From the NCBI RefSeq assembly GCF_023667495.1, contig NZ_JAMOZL010000014.1, positions 62,001 to 126,000 on the forward strand: a stretch of DNA of 64,000 nucleotides, written 5' to 3'. The notes below the pieces were generated by a model. It had not been told where the DNA came from. It worked only from the letters and a program-made list of their open reading frames with translations, and did no database searches. The number at the start of each line of letters is the position of its first letter. Position 1 is the stretch's first letter. Position numbers and translations under genes: made by a program. This DNA comes from Dyadobacter sp. MSC1_007 (GTDB taxonomy: Bacteria; Bacteroidota; Bacteroidia; Cytophagales; Spirosomataceae). Positions 34,219 to 43,266 of the stretch are shown one piece after another.

Positions 34219-34359
34219 AAGAGATTTCACGAAATATCGGAAAATACTTTTTGCATAAAGTCGGTAAAATAATTCATATTTATCTGAATTACAGCAAGTT
34301 AATTTAAAAAACCGTTTTGGAATAGCTTTTTGATAGCCTTTGTAAAAAAGGAAATCAAA

Positions 34360-35079
34360 ATGTGCACAGTAAGTTATCTTCCAGGCCAAAGCGGTTTTAT
34401 TCTCACATCCAGCCGGGACGAAAAAATAACACGCCCAATCGCCCGGCTTTCCGATCCGGTTATTATCCACGATCAGCAGGTAACATTTCCGCAAGACCCA
34501 CTTGGTCAGGGAACCTGGATCGCGAGCTCCAATACCCGCACAGTATGCCTGCTCAATGGCGCATTCAAAGCCCACCGGTCCAAACCACCCTACAAACACA
34601 GCCGCGGACTTGTTGTGCTCGAAGCCTTTGACTATTTCTCTCTGCAAAACTTCACCGAGAACTACAATTTCAATGGTCTTGAACCCTTTACACTGCTTTT
34701 GATCGAAATCGGGGAATTGCTTGTCCTGCGCTGGGATGGCAGCCAACTCTTTATCAGTGAAAAGGACGCCTCCCAAAAGCACATCTGGTCTTCGGCGACG
34801 CTTTACAAACCTGACATTATCCTGAAAAGACAGGAATGGTTCAACCACTGGATTTCTTCTACCGAGGAACTTTCATTGGATAGCATCCGAAAATTTCATC
34901 TGACCGCCGGTGACGGCGACCCCGAAAATGCCGTCCGGATGCGACGGGGCAACCTTTACGAAACCGTGAGCCTGACCAGCGTGGTACGTTCCGGGATTGA
35001 AATGGACATGATTTACGAAGACCTTATTCACGCAGAAACAACGCATAAAACCTTGTCGCAAAGCTATGTATCCAATTAA
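34360..35079 (+). CDS. NRDE/TANGO2-family protein
   Basis: This 239-residue protein starts MCTVSYLP, exposing a Cys at position 2 as in Ntn-hydrolase-like NRDE (DUF833/TANGO2) proteins. The name motif appears as SSRDEK rather than NRDE, and DPLGQGTWIASSN matches the family's PxxGGTWLG-like segment in relaxed form. Its biochemical role is not established; TANGO2 relatives are linked to heme or lipid handling. The start at 34360 is preferred over an ATG 30 nt upstream because Cys2 would otherwise be buried. Its end overlaps the ATP-grasp gene by 14 bp. Confidence 0.8.
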   Translation: MCTVSYLPGQSGFILTSSRDEKITRPIARLSDPVIIHDQQVTFPQDPLGQGTWIASSNTRTVCLLNGAFKAHRSKPPYKHSRGLVVLEAFDYFSLQNFTENYNFNGLEPFTLLLIEIGELLVLRWDGSQLFISEKDASQKHIWSSATLYKPDIILKRQEWFNHWISSTEELSLDSIRKFHLTAGDGDPENAVRMRRGNLYETVSLTSVVRSGIEMDMIYEDLIHAETTHKTLSQSYVSN

Positions 35080-36178
35080 CCAGGTCGAAACCGAAGTTGA
35101 AATAACCGCGGGTTTGGCACCTACAAAATCGGCGACATTTAAACCGTCCAAAAGTGCCAGATTGATCCGTTTGAAAAGCTGGGAGTATTGGCCATTTTCG
35201 GTCGTTTATATTCCTGTATTTGTGTACTGGCTTTGGTTATCGCTCAAAGCAAGGTCGTTTTTTTTCTTCTCGGCGGTCAATCCCTCCATTGAATCCGGAG
35301 GAATGCTGGGTGAGTCGAAAATCGATATTCTGGATATGATCGATGACACCTACAAGCCGGTAACGGTGTTCGTTAAACGCAGCCTTAGCGTAGCGCTTTT
35401 AAGCGCCAGATTTTTTAATTCAAACCTGACTTTCCCTGTGATTGCAAAACCCAATGCGGGAGAACGCGGCTGGGGCGTGAAAAAAATAGATACTCTGGCT
35501 GCATTACAAAGCTATCATCAAAAAAGCCCGGTCGATTACCTGATCCAGGAATATGTTGACTTCTCCCTGGAATTTGGTGTGTTCTATTACCGTATGCCCA
35601 ATCAGCCGAAAGGAACAATCTCTTCCATTGTACAGAAGGAATTCTTAAGTGTAACCGGAAACGGCCGGGACGATCTGGGCGAGCTGATCCTGGCCAATGA
35701 CAGGGCTGTATTGCAGTGGGATTTATTAAAAATTAAATATGCAAAATCACTGCATAGAGTCTTACCAATTGACAAAAAAATGACACTGGTCACCATAGGC
35801 AACCATTGCCTGGGCACCAAGTTCCTCAATGCCAATCATTTGATCACGCCGGAACTGACCGCTATTTTTGATAAAATAAGTATCGGGATCAATGGGTTTT
35901 ACTATGGTAGATATGACCTGAGATGCAGCAACCTCCAAGATTTTTATCAGGGTAAAAACATCAAAATCATGGAATTAAACGGTGCTGGCGCCGAGCCGGC
36001 CCACATTTACGACCCGGGATTTTCGATTTGGGAAGGATGGAAAGTATTGTTGCATCATTGGAAAGTGCTTTATGAAATCAGCATTCTTAACCACAAAAAC
36101 GGCACGCCCTATATGCGACTTTCAGAGGCACGCGCGATCTGGAAACGCATCAAAGCTGATAGACTTCAAAACCCATAA
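35066..36178 (+). CDS. Membrane-anchored ATP-grasp enzyme
   Basis: This 370-residue protein has a short polar N-terminus, a hydrophobic stretch at about 47-63 (PFSVVYIPVFVYWLWL) and an ATP-grasp fold. Recognisable pieces are FPVIAKPNAGERGWGVKK (the nucleotide-binding lobe), DYLIQEYVDFSLEFGVFYYR and the metal-binding end KIMELNGAGAEPAHIYDP. Relatives are often labelled D-Ala-D-Ala ligase, but the membrane segment and context argue for another ligase that joins an acid to an amine. It overlaps the NRDE gene and lies 3 nt before the LysE-type gene. Confidence 0.75.
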   Translation: MYPINQVETEVEITAGLAPTKSATFKPSKSARLIRLKSWEYWPFSVVYIPVFVYWLWLSLKARSFFFFSAVNPSIESGGMLGESKIDILDMIDDTYKPVTVFVKRSLSVALLSARFFNSNLTFPVIAKPNAGERGWGVKKIDTLAALQSYHQKSPVDYLIQEYVDFSLEFGVFYYRMPNQPKGTISSIVQKEFLSVTGNGRDDLGELILANDRAVLQWDLLKIKYAKSLHRVLPIDKKMTLVTIGNHCLGTKFLNANHLITPELTAIFDKISIGINGFYYGRYDLRCSNLQDFYQGKNIKIMELNGAGAEPAHIYDPGFSIWEGWKVLLHHWKVLYEISILNHKNGTPYMRLSEARAIWKRIKADRLQNP

Positions 36179-36181
36179 CCC

Positions 36182-36796
36182 ATGATATCACTGGCATTGA
36201 ATTTTATCACAGGGTTGATCGTGAGCTTTTTGGGAACCTTACCACTGGGTGTGCTCAACATTACCATTATGGACGTTTCCCTCAAAAAAGGGATGAGCTC
36301 CGCGCTCAGGTTTGCATTGGCTTGCTCGCTTGTTGAACTGGTTTACAGCTACATTTCAGTGCAGCTTACCAAAACGATCATCAACTTTCCCGCGCTGGGC
36401 CCTGTTACCGAAGTGGCTGCAAACATTACTTTGTTGGGAATGGGGATTTATTATATCCGCAAGCAGGGCCAGCTCTCGGCTAGCAAGCAAAAACCGATTT
36501 CCTCCTTCTACCTGGGCGCTATTCTCAGCATCCTGAACGTAGTCGCTTTTCCTTTTTGGATCCTGTATACCACACTTTTGCAGGGAAAAGACATTGTAGG
36601 GCTCTCGCAGCATTCGCTCATCATCACTTATGTGATCGGCATTTCCATCGGTACGATCGCTGGATTGTTACCATTCGCCTATGCGAGCCGTTTTTTAGTC
36701 AGGATTCAGGCAAGGCATCGGCATCGAATGGACCGGATGATCGGCTTCTTGTTTCTCTCCCTCTCGCTTTTCCAGCTCATATCGTTGATTATCTGA
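36182..36796 (+). CDS. LysE-type exporter
   Basis: This 204-residue membrane protein has six helices and the LysE/RhtB N-terminus, including FLGTLPLGVLNITIMDVSLKKG with the conserved PxGP-like turn altered to PLGV. LysE proteins export amino acids or related small molecules. Its tight spacing (3 nt) behind an ATP-grasp ligase suggests that it could export the ligase product, which is inference. A lipoprotein hydrolase gene follows 14 nt later. Confidence 0.78.
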   Translation: MISLALNFITGLIVSFLGTLPLGVLNITIMDVSLKKGMSSALRFALACSLVELVYSYISVQLTKTIINFPALGPVTEVAANITLLGMGIYYIRKQGQLSASKQKPISSFYLGAILSILNVVAFPFWILYTTLLQGKDIVGLSQHSLIITYVIGISIGTIAGLLPFAYASRFLVRIQARHRHRMDRMIGFLFLSLSLFQLISLII

Positions 36797-36810
36797 CCAA
36801 CAAGCGATAG

Positions 36811-37710
36811 ATGAATCTTAAATCAGATATCCGTAACACATTGCATACCAAGCCAACAAACCTTGTTTTAACTGCATTCTCCTTCCTGTTTTTAACACAA
36901 TGCATATCATTTAGAAAAACCGATCAAGAGATTACGGAATATTTTCAGGGATCGCTGGTCAGGCCCTCTTTCCACTCGGTTAAGGTGGATAGCAACCGGA
37001 CAATCCATTATGCCGCAATCGGTGCAGATTCCTTGCCGCTGGTTGTTTTCGTACATGGCTCTCCCGGCTCGTGGACGGCCTTTATCGATTTTTTCAAAGA
37101 CTCCACACTCTACAACCATGCACATTTGATTTCCATTGACCGGCTGGGTTTCGGCAAATCTGGATTGGGAAAAGTAGAAAGCTCCATGCATAGGCAGGCG
37201 CAGGCTATCGCGACCATCATAATGGCAGCCGGAGCGAGCTCAAAAGCCATCTTAGTCGGACATTCCATGGGTGGCCCGGTCATTGCCAGGCAGGCCATGG
37301 ATTTTCCCGGCCAGGTTCGGGGCCTTGTTGTGGTGGCAGGTTCCATCGACCCGGATCTTGAAAAAAAGGAATGGTTTCGGCCCATTATCGGCTCATTTCC
37401 AATCCGGTACCTCATTCCCGTGAACCTGGATGTGAGCAACCGTGAAATTCGCCCGCTAAAAGGCGAATTAACTCAGATGCTTCCATTTTGGAAAAGCATT
37501 CGCATTCCTGTTACCGTGATCCAGGGCGAAGTTGATCACCTTGTACCACCAGGTAATGCGGCATTTGCCAAGAAAATGCTGGTCAATGCGCCAGTTAATA
37601 TCTGGATGATTCCTGAAATGAATCATTTTATACCGTGGCGGCGCCCGGACCTGATCCGGATCGCAATTTTGGAGCAATTGGGGCAACCTGGTGCAAAGGA
37701 CATCAAGTAG
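36811..37710 (+). CDS. Alpha/beta hydrolase, lipoprotein-like
   Basis: This 299-residue alpha/beta hydrolase has an N-terminal signal sequence ending LFLTQC, so it may be lipidated. The oxyanion region VFVHGSPGSW, the nucleophile elbow LVGHSMGGPV (Ser), a late Asp in VIQGEVDHLVPP and the catalytic His in MNHFIPW form a plausible triad. The substrate is unknown. It is the last gene of the NRDE/ATP-grasp/LysE unit and would act in the periplasm. Confidence 0.8.
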   Translation: MNLKSDIRNTLHTKPTNLVLTAFSFLFLTQCISFRKTDQEITEYFQGSLVRPSFHSVKVDSNRTIHYAAIGADSLPLVVFVHGSPGSWTAFIDFFKDSTLYNHAHLISIDRLGFGKSGLGKVESSMHRQAQAIATIIMAAGASSKAILVGHSMGGPVIARQAMDFPGQVRGLVVVAGSIDPDLEKKEWFRPIIGSFPIRYLIPVNLDVSNREIRPLKGELTQMLPFWKSIRIPVTVIQGEVDHLVPPGNAAFAKKMLVNAPVNIWMIPEMNHFIPWRRPDLIRIAILEQLGQPGAKDIK

Positions 37711-37761
37711 ATCCTTTTTTTTGGCCTTTAATAATTTCATAAAGATGCTATCGCACCATTC

Positions 37762-38108
37762 ATGGCTTACGACATCAATTTGGCAAACCGCATCCGCGAA
37801 AGGCTCTCAGAGCTTCCCAACGTCGAGGAAAAAGCCATGATGGGCGGGCTAACATTCATGTACAACGACAAAATGTGCGTGGGGATCATCAAAGACGAGC
37901 TGATGTGCCGCATCGATCCCGCCTTTCACGAAACAGCCGTCGAAAAACGGGGATGCGTACCATGAACTTCACCAACCGACCCATGATTGGTTACGTGCTC
38001 ATTGAACAGAATGCGATTAAAACCCAGCAGGAGTTCGACTATTGGATAAATTTATGTCTTGATTTCAACAAAAATGCCAAATCATCAAAAAACAAAAAAG
38101 ATAAATAA
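37762..38108 (+). pseudogene. TfoX N-terminal-domain protein, frameshifted
   Basis: The frame from 37762 reads as a TfoX/Sxy N-terminal protein (LPNVEEKAMMGGLTFMYNDK, then MCRIDPAFHE) up to KRGC and then stops at 37965. The rest of the family sequence, MNFTNRPMIGYVLIEQNAI to a Lys-rich end, continues in another frame to 38108. One extra C near 37955 (TGC-CGT-ACC-ATG) would restore a continuous frame of about 115 residues, the normal family length. It is thus inactivated by a one-base deletion, unless this is a sequence error. Confidence 0.85.
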
Positions 38109-38132
38109 TTAATCATCTCAAAGTTTTCTATC

Positions 38133-38503
38133 ATGTTAAACGCAATCAATTGGTTTGAAATCCCTGTCAAAGACTTTGATAGGGCCAAAGCTTTCTATGA
38201 AACGATCCTGGGTGCAACCATTACAGAAATGCCCAGCGACGAGTACCGGTACGGAGTGCTGCCAGCAGATATGCAAAATGGAGGCGTCGGTGGTGGCATT
38301 GTTTATGGAGAAGAATTCGAACCATCGATGTCTGGTTCTTTAGTTTATCTCAATGGCGTGGACGATCTGGATATCCCTCTTTCAAAAGTGGAAAGTGCAG
38401 GTGGTAAAATCCTCCTCTCCAAAACTTCGATCGGCGAAAATGGGTTTATGGCTTATTTTGCTGATGCGGAGGAAATAAGGTTGCGTTTCACTCTATGGGA
38501 TGA
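38133..38503 (+). pseudogene. VOC/glyoxalase-family protein, frameshifted at the end
   Basis: The first 110 codons encode a vicinal-oxygen-chelate domain (INWFEIPVKDFDRAKAFYET onward to ENGFMAYFADAE). Near 38471 the frame slips. With one additional G it would read EGNKVAFHSMG and stop at 38503, the canonical end of these proteins. As written, the frame runs on antisense through the sensor kinase gene to 38696 and encodes unrelated sequence. The restored gene would overlap the convergent kinase gene by 11 bp. Confidence 0.8.
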
Positions 38504-41500
38504 TTTTGCAGACCGCCGTCAAATACTCCCTGATCCTCCTCATATCAAATTCCCCCGCCCACTTACGCATCTGTTTTACGAAGGCAAAACTTTCAGGATA
38601 CTCCGATTCTATTTCATTCAACGAATCCAAAATCCCCTGAATGTCCCCTTTCATGGCAAAATCCCTAAGGGTTTCCAATGCGGCGTTCGGCGGTAGTTGA
38701 TTTGATGATTCCTGAAAATCGTTCGTTTGCGTTACGGAAACGGTCGTTTGCAGATTCGCATAAGTCCATTCCAGGTCCAGCAGCTTACCGATCGAGCAAA
38801 GCAAGGCAGCTAAGTCGACGGGTTTAGACACAAAATCGTCGAAACCCTCATTCAGGCTGCGTTTTTGGTTAGGTTCAAAAACATTGGCCGAAAAGGCGAT
38901 CATTTTTGTACTGGCCAACGCCTGATTTTCCTTCATTTGGGAAACTGCCTCAAATCCATTCAGGCGCGGCATGACCAAATCCATAATCACCAGGTCCGGT
39001 ACCGAAGTAGCCGCAAGCTCCACCGCCTCTTTTCCATCGGAAGCTTCCAGCACGAGAAACCCCAGCGACGCCAGTAATTCATGCACGACCATTCGGTTCT
39101 CTTCATGGTCGTCTACAATCAAAACGGTCCTTCTGACTCCGGCATATCCCGTAATGTCACGTTCCGACAATGCTGCTTGGGATTCTTCCACTACTTGCCT
39201 GAACACCAGCGCCAACGTGAATACACTCCCCTGCCCCACCTCGCTGGTTACATTCAGCGTTCCGTTCATTAATCCAACCAGATTGTTGACAATCGCGAGT
39301 CCCAAGCCAGTACCTTCTGAAAACAGCCGCCGGTCTCTTACCTGGTGGAATGGGAGAAATATTTCGCTCAAATATTCCTCAGAAATGCCGATACCAGTGT
39401 CCTCCACTTCGAATTTGGTCTTGTAAAAACCGGCATTCAGCTTCTGACCGGTGACTCTGAAGGTAACCCCTCCCTTTTCCGTGAATTTGACTGCATTACC
39501 TAGCAGGTTGTTCAGTATCTGGGTAATGCGCTTTTCGTCGCCATCCACTATTTCCGGTATATCGCCAGTCAAAATCATTTGAAAAGAAAGCCCCTTTTCC
39601 TCAGCCCTGGAATGGAATAAACTGGTCGTATCATGTAGCAAGCCTAAAAGACTAAATGCATTGCTCTGAATTTCGAGCCTTTGCGCTTCTATTTTCGAAA
39701 TATCGAGGACCTCATTGATCAGGTTCAGCAAATGTTCACCGCTTTTTCGGATTATGGTAAGCCCCTTCTCCTGGCTTGGATTTAATGTCGGCTCACGCTG
39801 AAGTACCTGCGTAAATCCCAGGATCCCGTTCAAAGGTGTCCTCAATTCATGGCTCATGTTGGCCAGAAACTCACTTTTGGCATAGTTTGCTTTTTCCGCT
39901 GTCTCCTTGGCAACTTGAAGGCGGGCAGCCTGCTCTACGAGCTCTTCTTTTTGCAAGACCACTTGGGCCGTCCGGCTGTCCACGAGGGTTTCGAGCTTGG
40001 CCTTTTCATTGCTCAAACGTCTGGTATACCACCAGATCAGCATGCAAACCATCATAATCGCTCCAACTACATACAGCAAATACGCCCACCAGGTACGAAA
40101 CCAGGGATCGAGAATATCGAATGCAAAACTGCTTTCCTGACTTAGTTCGCGATATGGATTTCGGGCCATGACATGGAACACATAATGCCCCGGCGGCAGA
40201 TTGGTGTAATCCTTCCAGCTCTCTTTCGACCACCGGGACCATTGAAGGTCGGTCGGCATCACACCGCCCCCGATAAGCTTGTAGCGAAACTCGTTACCTG
40301 TTTCGCCCACATAACTTGTGGCGGCAAACCGAAAAGAAATGTCTCGCAAATTATAAGCCAATGGTGTTTTCAGCACATTCGCCTGATTTACTTTTTGATC
40401 CGAAATATTTAACAATGAATCATTTAAGAGCAATCGAACTTCCCTGATCAACACCGGATAAGAAGGGTGCATTGCCATTTGGATACCGTCATATCGGTAA
40501 AGGCCCTCGTCATTTCCTACCCAGACAATCCCTGTTTTTTCAGGATAAATGCAGTAGCCTGTCCGCTGGATCGGCATCAGGCTCAGGCTGTCCCACTCCG
40601 TTTTCCCACCGGGCATCTGCCTCAAAATGCCCAATGGGCTCGCAAACCACCAGTTTCGCGCGCTATCTTCCACAAAATAGGGCGCACTGTTCACCGAGTC
40701 GCGGAGCAGATTTTGAAAATGTGCTATTTCCACAAATTTTTTGCTGTCGCGATTGAATTCGTAGAGATGATTTTTAGAAGCAAACCGGGGCGCTCCGACC
40801 GTGGGAAAAACGTAATTCCATGAAAGCTCATTCAGCCCCGCACCAATGCGGACATGGAACAAATCCGCATTAGGGGCGTTTTTCAAATCAATCCTGAAAA
40901 AACCATTTTTGTTTGTGCCTGCCCAAATCGTACCATCCGGATCTTCGGCCAGTGACCGGCAGTCGGCAGCCAGCCCTTTTATGGCGCCGACTTCATGCCA
41001 GGAATTATTTTTCAACTGATACAAGAATACCCCATTTGAAAGTGCAGCAAAAAGTAGGTCACTTTGGGATTTTGGCCTTAACAATGCATAAACAGACTCT
41101 CCGCCTGTTGATAGTACCTGAATCACTTTGTTGTTACGTATCCTGAAAATACGCTCTGAAGTACCTGCATACAGATCTGCACCGTCCGAAAGCAAAGTCC
41201 GGCAGGCTGAGTTAATGGCCGCCACTGGCTCAAATGAGCCCTTCGAATCGTTCCATCCCAGCAACCCGATCCCGGTACCGACATATAAGCGGTTTTCATG
41301 CCGGGTAATGCTCCAGACCGTCGAATTGATATTCTTGCTAAACCCAAACTTACTGACCGGCAGGTTATAGCCGATCTGACAGATCCCACTGCCCGTCATC
41401 GCCCATAGGGAAAGCTGCTTGTCCAGGTATAAGGATGCGATGCTGTTCTGGTTGAATCCCGTCGACGCATCCAACTGCATTTGCACGGCCCCGTGCTCAT

Positions 41501-42356
41501 TCAGGATACGGATCCCGCCAAACTGGCTAGCAATGAAAAAAAGGTAAGATTTCGACTCGGCATTGTAGGAACAGATGGCGCTGGTTATCCCCGATTTTTT
41601 AAGCCATTCGTCCGATTCCGTTTTTAACGGCCTCAGCCTGGAAACGGGCTCTTTGGGCGAATAAATAAACAGTCCGTTTTTTTCTGTTAAAGTTAGCAGA
41701 CGACCATCTGAAAATTCAAGCACCGCCTGAACTCTGAAATGTAGAAACTGCTCACCGCCGGGCGCCGGTCTGAGTTCACCGGAAACCAATTGCATAAGCC
41801 TTCCCGTCGACTCCTGCACATACAAGGTATTTCGGATAAAATTCGCTGTAAGAAACCGGTCCTTAGCAGCCCAGATCCTGAAATCGTTTCTTCCTTTGTA
41901 ACGGTATATTTTTTGGGATGTACAAAAATAAATCCCTGTTGAATCGCTAAATAAACGGTTTACTGGCAAAATGCTACGTTCGGCCTTAGGTAATTTCTGA
42001 CTGAGCGACATGTATTGAATTTGTCCGCCGGGCCTGGTCAGCAAATAACCGAAATCGGTGGGCGTACCGACATATACGACTCCCTCCCTACTGACGCCGA
42101 TTGCTTTAACTTCCGTCCCGGGCACTTCGATCAGCTTCCATTTGCTTCCGTCATATTCCAATACGCCACTTTGGTTTCCCACATAAAGGATACCGCGCTT
42201 GTCCTGCACGATGGCCCAGTTTTCGGGGTGACCGTTATATTGTTTAGGACTAAAATGCTGGATCAATGGAGTTCCCACGCCCTGCGCACAGGCGGCTTTG
42301 TAAAAGCACGGCACGCAGCAGAGGAACATCAAAAACAGTCTTCTAAAAACTCCCAT
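38493..42356 (-). CDS. Hybrid sensor kinase with beta-propeller sensor
   Basis: This is a protein of about 1287 residues. It has a signal peptide (GVFRRLFLMFLCCVPCFYKA), a periplasmic region of Reg_prop propeller repeats (WAIVQDKRGILYVGNQSGVL and many similar) closed by a Y_Y_Y domain ending GHYVFHVMARNPYR, and one transmembrane helix (WWAYLLYVVGAIMMVCMLIW). HisKA with the H-box SHELRTPLNG, HATPase_c (DTGIGI, GTGLGL) and a receiver (IMDLVMPRLNG) follow. Unlike classical Bacteroidota hybrid systems it has no AraC output domain. It ends in a helical domain (LPPNAALETL onward). The start at 42356 is chosen for the signal peptide; 42410 is the alternative. Confidence 0.9.
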   Translation of the reverse strand: MGVFRRLFLMFLCCVPCFYKAACAQGVGTPLIQHFSPKQYNGHPENWAIVQDKRGILYVGNQSGVLEYDGSKWKLIEVPGTEVKAIGVSREGVVYVGTPTDFGYLLTRPGGQIQYMSLSQKLPKAERSILPVNRLFSDSTGIYFCTSQKIYRYKGRNDFRIWAAKDRFLTANFIRNTLYVQESTGRLMQLVSGELRPAPGGEQFLHFRVQAVLEFSDGRLLTLTEKNGLFIYSPKEPVSRLRPLKTESDEWLKKSGITSAICSYNAESKSYLFFIASQFGGIRILNEHGAVQMQLDASTGFNQNSIASLYLDKQLSLWAMTGSGICQIGYNLPVSKFGFSKNINSTVWSITRHENRLYVGTGIGLLGWNDSKGSFEPVAAINSACRTLLSDGADLYAGTSERIFRIRNNKVIQVLSTGGESVYALLRPKSQSDLLFAALSNGVFLYQLKNNSWHEVGAIKGLAADCRSLAEDPDGTIWAGTNKNGFFRIDLKNAPNADLFHVRIGAGLNELSWNYVFPTVGAPRFASKNHLYEFNRDSKKFVEIAHFQNLLRDSVNSAPYFVEDSARNWWFASPLGILRQMPGGKTEWDSLSLMPIQRTGYCIYPEKTGIVWVGNDEGLYRYDGIQMAMHPSYPVLIREVRLLLNDSLLNISDQKVNQANVLKTPLAYNLRDISFRFAATSYVGETGNEFRYKLIGGGVMPTDLQWSRWSKESWKDYTNLPPGHYVFHVMARNPYRELSQESSFAFDILDPWFRTWWAYLLYVVGAIMMVCMLIWWYTRRLSNEKAKLETLVDSRTAQVVLQKEELVEQAARLQVAKETAEKANYAKSEFLANMSHELRTPLNGILGFTQVLQREPTLNPSQEKGLTIIRKSGEHLLNLINEVLDISKIEAQRLEIQSNAFSLLGLLHDTTSLFHSRAEEKGLSFQMILTGDIPEIVDGDEKRITQILNNLLGNAVKFTEKGGVTFRVTGQKLNAGFYKTKFEVEDTGIGISEEYLSEIFLPFHQVRDRRLFSEGTGLGLAIVNNLVGLMNGTLNVTSEVGQGSVFTLALVFRQVVEESQAALSERDITGYAGVRRTVLIVDDHEENRMVVHELLASLGFLVLEASDGKEAVELAATSVPDLVIMDLVMPRLNGFEAVSQMKENQALASTKMIAFSANVFEPNQKRSLNEGFDDFVSKPVDLAALLCSIGKLLDLEWTYANLQTTVSVTQTNDFQESSNQLPPNAALETLRDFAMKGDIQGILDSLNEIESEYPESFAFVKQMRKWAGEFDMRRIREYLTAVCKIIP

Positions 42357-42708
42357 AAAAATCCAAATGTTCCGGTCAATCACTGATCTAATATTCAGTA
42401 ACCGGCTCAATATCTGTTCCTAACCTTTTGCTTTACTGAGTTCCTGCAAATATCGCTGATTAAGACGCGCATTGCTGCAATTTTAAATTCTCATCGACCT
42501 CTGTACCAACCCTAAGTACAATGGCTTCGTTACGAAACAGCAGGAAGGTTACGAAATATCGTAAATCAGCTTTCCTGGCACAGCACCAGAAAATCCGAAA
42601 ATGTTGCGAATCCAGCCTCCAAAGGTCGTTTTTAATTGCCTGGACTTTACGGCATATCCTTTGAAGTAGAGGATTCAGAGAACGCAACTCAAAACATACT
42701 TTGAAGCT

Positions 42709-43212
42709 ATGAAATTACAAGATGTTTCCATCGGGATTTTAAGTCAACTCATTGAGGTGACGGAACAATTTTCGCGGGATGAATACACGAGAAGCCTGGA
42801 TTTGCTGTCAACCAATTCGGTTGGGCGCCATTTGAGGCATATCCTCGAATTTTATGACCTGGCAGTTCGGGCAGGTAACACCGGCAAACTGAATTACGAC
42901 AAACGGGAGCATAATCTACTGCTTGAAAACGAACCGCGCGAGGCGATTTCCAAAATGAAAGAGCTCATTGTGCTTATGGGTATGATGAAAGAAGACCTGG
43001 TACTCAAACTGGAAGCATCTTACTCCCCGGATGCCAAAAACGATGTAAAGATCACGACTACTTTCTACCGCGAGCTGCTTTATAACGTGGAACACGCCGT
43101 GCATCACATGGCCATTATGGCGATTGCAATGAAGGTTGAGTTCCGGCATATCAGGCTGTCCGAAAATTTCGGAATCGCGTATTCTACGGTACAACATAGG
43201 CAAAGTGCGTGA
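42709..43212 (+). CDS. DinB-like protein
   Basis: This 167-residue helical protein resembles the DinB/YfiT four-helix bundle. It has conserved His residues in VGRHLRHILEFYDL (helix 2) and NVEHAVHHMAIMAIA (helix 4), which would form the metal triad. Members are metal-dependent thiol-linked transferases or have no known activity. It starts 297 bp from the divergent sensor kinase gene. It ends 54 bp before yceI, with a 24-bp palindrome in between. Confidence 0.72.
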   Translation: MKLQDVSIGILSQLIEVTEQFSRDEYTRSLDLLSTNSVGRHLRHILEFYDLAVRAGNTGKLNYDKREHNLLLENEPREAISKMKELIVLMGMMKEDLVLKLEASYSPDAKNDVKITTTFYRELLYNVEHAVHHMAIMAIAMKVEFRHIRLSENFGIAYSTVQHRQSA

Positions 43213-43214
43213 TA

Positions 43215-43238
43215 ATTGTTGGTGACAACACCAACAAT
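43215..43238. repeat. 24-bp palindrome, copy 1, upstream of the YceI gene
   Basis: The arms ATTGTTGGTG (43215-43224) and CACCAACAAT (43229-43238) are perfectly complementary around ACAA. An almost identical element, with the inner 4 bp inverted, lies at 43841-43864. The site is 28 bp before the yceI ATG, so it is either an operator or an mRNA leader hairpin. Confidence 0.7.
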
Positions 43239-43266
43239 GGATTAACATAAACGAATAATCTAACCT

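Noticed and set aside
34162..34848. Minus-strand open frame of 228 codons opposite the NtrC-type and NRDE genes
   Set aside because: It spans two genuine plus-strand genes and their promoter gap; the translation has no family features.
38504..38696. C-terminal extension of the VOC protein into the kinase gene
   Set aside because: The sequence after the frameshift is antisense to the kinase, and a one-base correction recovers the normal VOC end at 38503.
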